A stretch of 64,000 nt of DNA from Bartonella sp. HY328 (GTDB taxonomy: Bacteria > Pseudomonadota > Alphaproteobacteria > Rhizobiales > Rhizobiaceae). Within the stretch, counting starts at the first letter, position 1, and every line of letters starts with the position of its first letter. Shown here in pieces: positions 62,526 to 64,000 of this stretch. The notes under the pieces were generated by a model, which did not search any database, was not told where the DNA came from, and was given only the letters and a program-made list of their open reading frames with translations. The translations under genes and the position numbers were made by a program. The stretch is taken from assembly GCF_025449335.1 (NCBI RefSeq), contig NZ_CP104883.1, positions 1,790,501 to 1,854,500 of the forward strand, written 5' to 3'.

Positions 62526-64000
62526 ATACAATACTTTCCAACTCTTGCAATGATATAGTATGCGGATTGTATTCCCCCAGCAATTGCCCATCTTTCATAT
62601 GTAGAATACGATCGCAATTTGTGTGAACTTCAACCGGTTCATCAGAAATTAGTAAAATTGATAATCCGCTTTGGGATAAATCGCGCACAACCTTGAAAAT
62701 ACCTGCTCTTGCACCCACATCGACACCAACTGTTGGACTATCAAGAATAAGTACTTTGGGTTCGGTTGCTAACCACTTAGCTATACCGATCCTTTGCTGA
62801 TTACCGCCGGATAAGGTCGATATGGCGTCTTGTGCTTTACCTATTTTAACGCTGAGTTTTTCTACCCAATAATCAACTAGATGATCTTCTTTTTGTAATG
62901 ATAATAGGCCAAATCGATTGGTGAGTTTATCTAAAACAGAAATGATAGTATTACTTGAAATAGATTGCTCTTGGATCAACCCAACTGAAAGCCGGTCTTC
63001 GGAAAGATATGCAATACCAGCATCAATTGCATCACGATTGGAACGAAAATTACAGCTTTTCGTTTCAAGCATAATAGAACCGTCATCAGGTTTTGTCATA
63101 CCAAATAAAGTACTGGCAAGCTCGGTACGCCCTGCCCCAATTAAGCCGGTTAGACCTAAAACTTCGCCTTTTTTCAGTTCAAAATTGATAGAGTTAAACT
63201 CACCTTGTCTTGAAAGACCTGTAACCTTTAGACAGGTAGGAAAACTACTTGTATCACGTCCCTTGGGGTCATAATCCAAACTTTTCCCAGTCATCAATTC
63301 TGCCAAATGGGATTGTGTCATGCCTTCAGTGGGATATACACCAACAAGTTTACCATCGCGCAACACAGTGACGCGGGATGATATTTCCAATACCTCAGCA
63401 AGCCTATGACTGACAAAAACAATCGCCACATTTTGTTGAGCGAGTATATTTACAATGTGAAGCAAGCTGTTAGTTTCTGATTGGGTTAATGAAGCTGTCG
63501 GCTCATCCATGAAGATTAATTTAGCATCGCCAGCAAGTGCGCGTGCAATCGCCACCATTTGTCGTTCAGCAATAGGAAGATCACCAACCTTTTTGTCAAG
63601 ATCAAGGTTGAGGTTAAGTTTTCCTAATGCATCTTCAGCAATACCGCGCATAGTTTTGCGGCTTACCCATTTTGGCGCTGAACCTGCCAAAATCTCAAAA
63701 GCGATATTTTCAGCAACGCTCATTTCTGAAAATAGAGCTAAATCTTGCCAGATTACTGCAATGCCCATATCTCGCGCAATTGCAGGGCTAATCCGATTAA
63801 GATCTTGTCCAAAGCAGTTAATCTGCGCACCGTTTTCCGGTGTATAAACACCCGTTATAATCTTGATGAGTGTACTTTTGCCACAACCATTTTCACCAGC
63901 GAGACAATGGACTTCCCCTTGATTCACCTCAAATGAAACATCATTGAGAGCATGTATACCGCCAAAAATCTTAGAAATATGATGAAGACGTATCGCTGGT
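62518..64000 (-). CDS. Sugar-type ABC transporter ATP-binding protein (RbsA/MglA class), 5' end outside the window
   Basis: At least 493 residues with two fused nucleotide-binding domains. The frame stays open to the window edge and already reads IRLHHISKIFGGIHALNDVSFEVNQGEVHCLAGENGCGKSTLIKII, so only a few N-terminal residues are missing and a GTG at 63927 is not the true start. NBD1 has Walker B LIFMDEPTAS; NBD2 has the signature LSGGNQQRIGIAKWL and Walker B-like VLILDSPTVGVDVGA, where Ser replaces the catalytic Glu, a variant known in this class. It energises the two permeases downstream. A binding protein gene is expected just beyond the window. Confidence 0.93.
   Translation of the reverse strand, partial: PAIRLHHISKIFGGIHALNDVSFEVNQGEVHCLAGENGCGKSTLIKIITGVYTPENGAQINCFGQDLNRISPAIARDMGIAVIWQDLALFSEMSVAENIAFEILAGSAPKWVSRKTMRGIAEDALGKLNLNLDLDKKVGDLPIAERQMVAIARALAGDAKLIFMDEPTASLTQSETNSLLHIVNILAQQNVAIVFVSHRLAEVLEISSRVTVLRDGKLVGVYPTEGMTQSHLAELMTGKSLDYDPKGRDTSSFPTCLKVTGLSRQGEFNSINFELKKGEVLGLTGLIGAGRTELASTLFGMTKPDDGSIMLETKSCNFRSNRDAIDAGIAYLSEDRLSVGLIQEQSISSNTIISVLDKLTNRFGLLSLQKEDHLVDYWVEKLSVKIGKAQDAISTLSGGNQQRIGIAKWLATEPKVLILDSPTVGVDVGARAGIFKVVRDLSQSGLSILLISDEPVEVHTNCDRILHMKDGQLLGEYNPHTISLQELESIVYA

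Noticed and set aside
1..64000. CRISPR arrays, toxin-antitoxin pairs or known defence operons
   Set aside because: No regularly spaced direct repeats and no recognisable cas, toxin-antitoxin or defence genes were seen in either strand.

Overview
The window looks like a chromosome segment of a low-GC alphaproteobacterium in the Hyphomicrobiales, close to the Brucella/Bartonella/Ochrobactrum group. Pointers are an LpxXL-type very-long-chain acyltransferase after the end of its usual dehydrogenase neighbour, a Brucella Omp2-type porin, a class II (B12-dependent) ribonucleotide reductase of rhizobial form, the CobN/CobW route to cobalamin, a ppiD-trpD-trpC-moaC-moeA gene string, and a GAAC-N7-GAAC LexA box before recA. 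The species cannot be named from sequence alone. Intergenic DNA is very AT-rich, and many gene ends carry readable hairpin terminators.

Layout. 1-4.3 kb: end of a dehydrogenase gene, lpxXL, cobM, an OmpA-type lipoprotein and rarA. 4.3-8.9 kb: nrdJ behind a long leader with stacked inverted repeats. 9.4-13.3 kb: cbiD-cobK and a large L,D-transpeptidase. 14-21 kb: ppiD-trpD-trpC-moaC-moeA, then an unrecognised exported protein. 21.4-28.3 kb: recA, an unrecognised exported protein, ycjX-ycjF, sufA, a small cytochrome c and aroK. 28.6-33.8 kb: a D,D-carboxypeptidase with SPOR domain, clpS, a wrecked second clpS copy and clpA. 33.9-38.0 kb: an FAD-linked lactate/glycolate-type dehydrogenase, a GNAT acetyltransferase, sseA and cysK. 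38.3-45.5 kb: a tight operon cobU-cobW-cobN-cobO-EamA transporter, with a flavin reductase (CobR candidate) divergent from it. 46-51 kb: glpD, gltA, gltX.

51.3-58.4 kb is an accessory island. A tRNA-Thr(CGT) gene is followed by a tyrosine recombinase and a lambda-type head module: terminase C-terminal remnant, portal, gpW-like, S49 protease with nested scaffold, decoration protein and major capsid protein. It is decaying: the terminase lacks its N-terminal part, the portal has a one-base frameshift, the decoration and capsid genes each have one in-frame stop, the capsid gene is cut short, and no tail genes follow. An intact small membrane-protein gene with its own terminator and an IS1595-type transposase remnant close the island. 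58.7-64 kb: an Omp2-like porin and a sugar-type ABC importer (two permeases and an ATPase running off the window end).

How the genes fit together. Cobalamin is the main theme: seven or eight biosynthesis genes in three separate places (cobM; cbiD-cobK; cobU-cobW-cobN-cobO plus the CobR candidate) sit in the same 45 kb as a B12-dependent ribonucleotide reductase. CbiD, nominally of the anaerobic route, is combined with CobN of the late-cobalt route. No convincing cobalamin riboswitch was seen. The best candidates for something undescribed are modest: the structured nrdJ leader, the membrane protein left intact in a dying prophage, the transporter in the cob operon, and the orphan exported protein between moeA and recA. 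No new defence system or CRISPR array was found.
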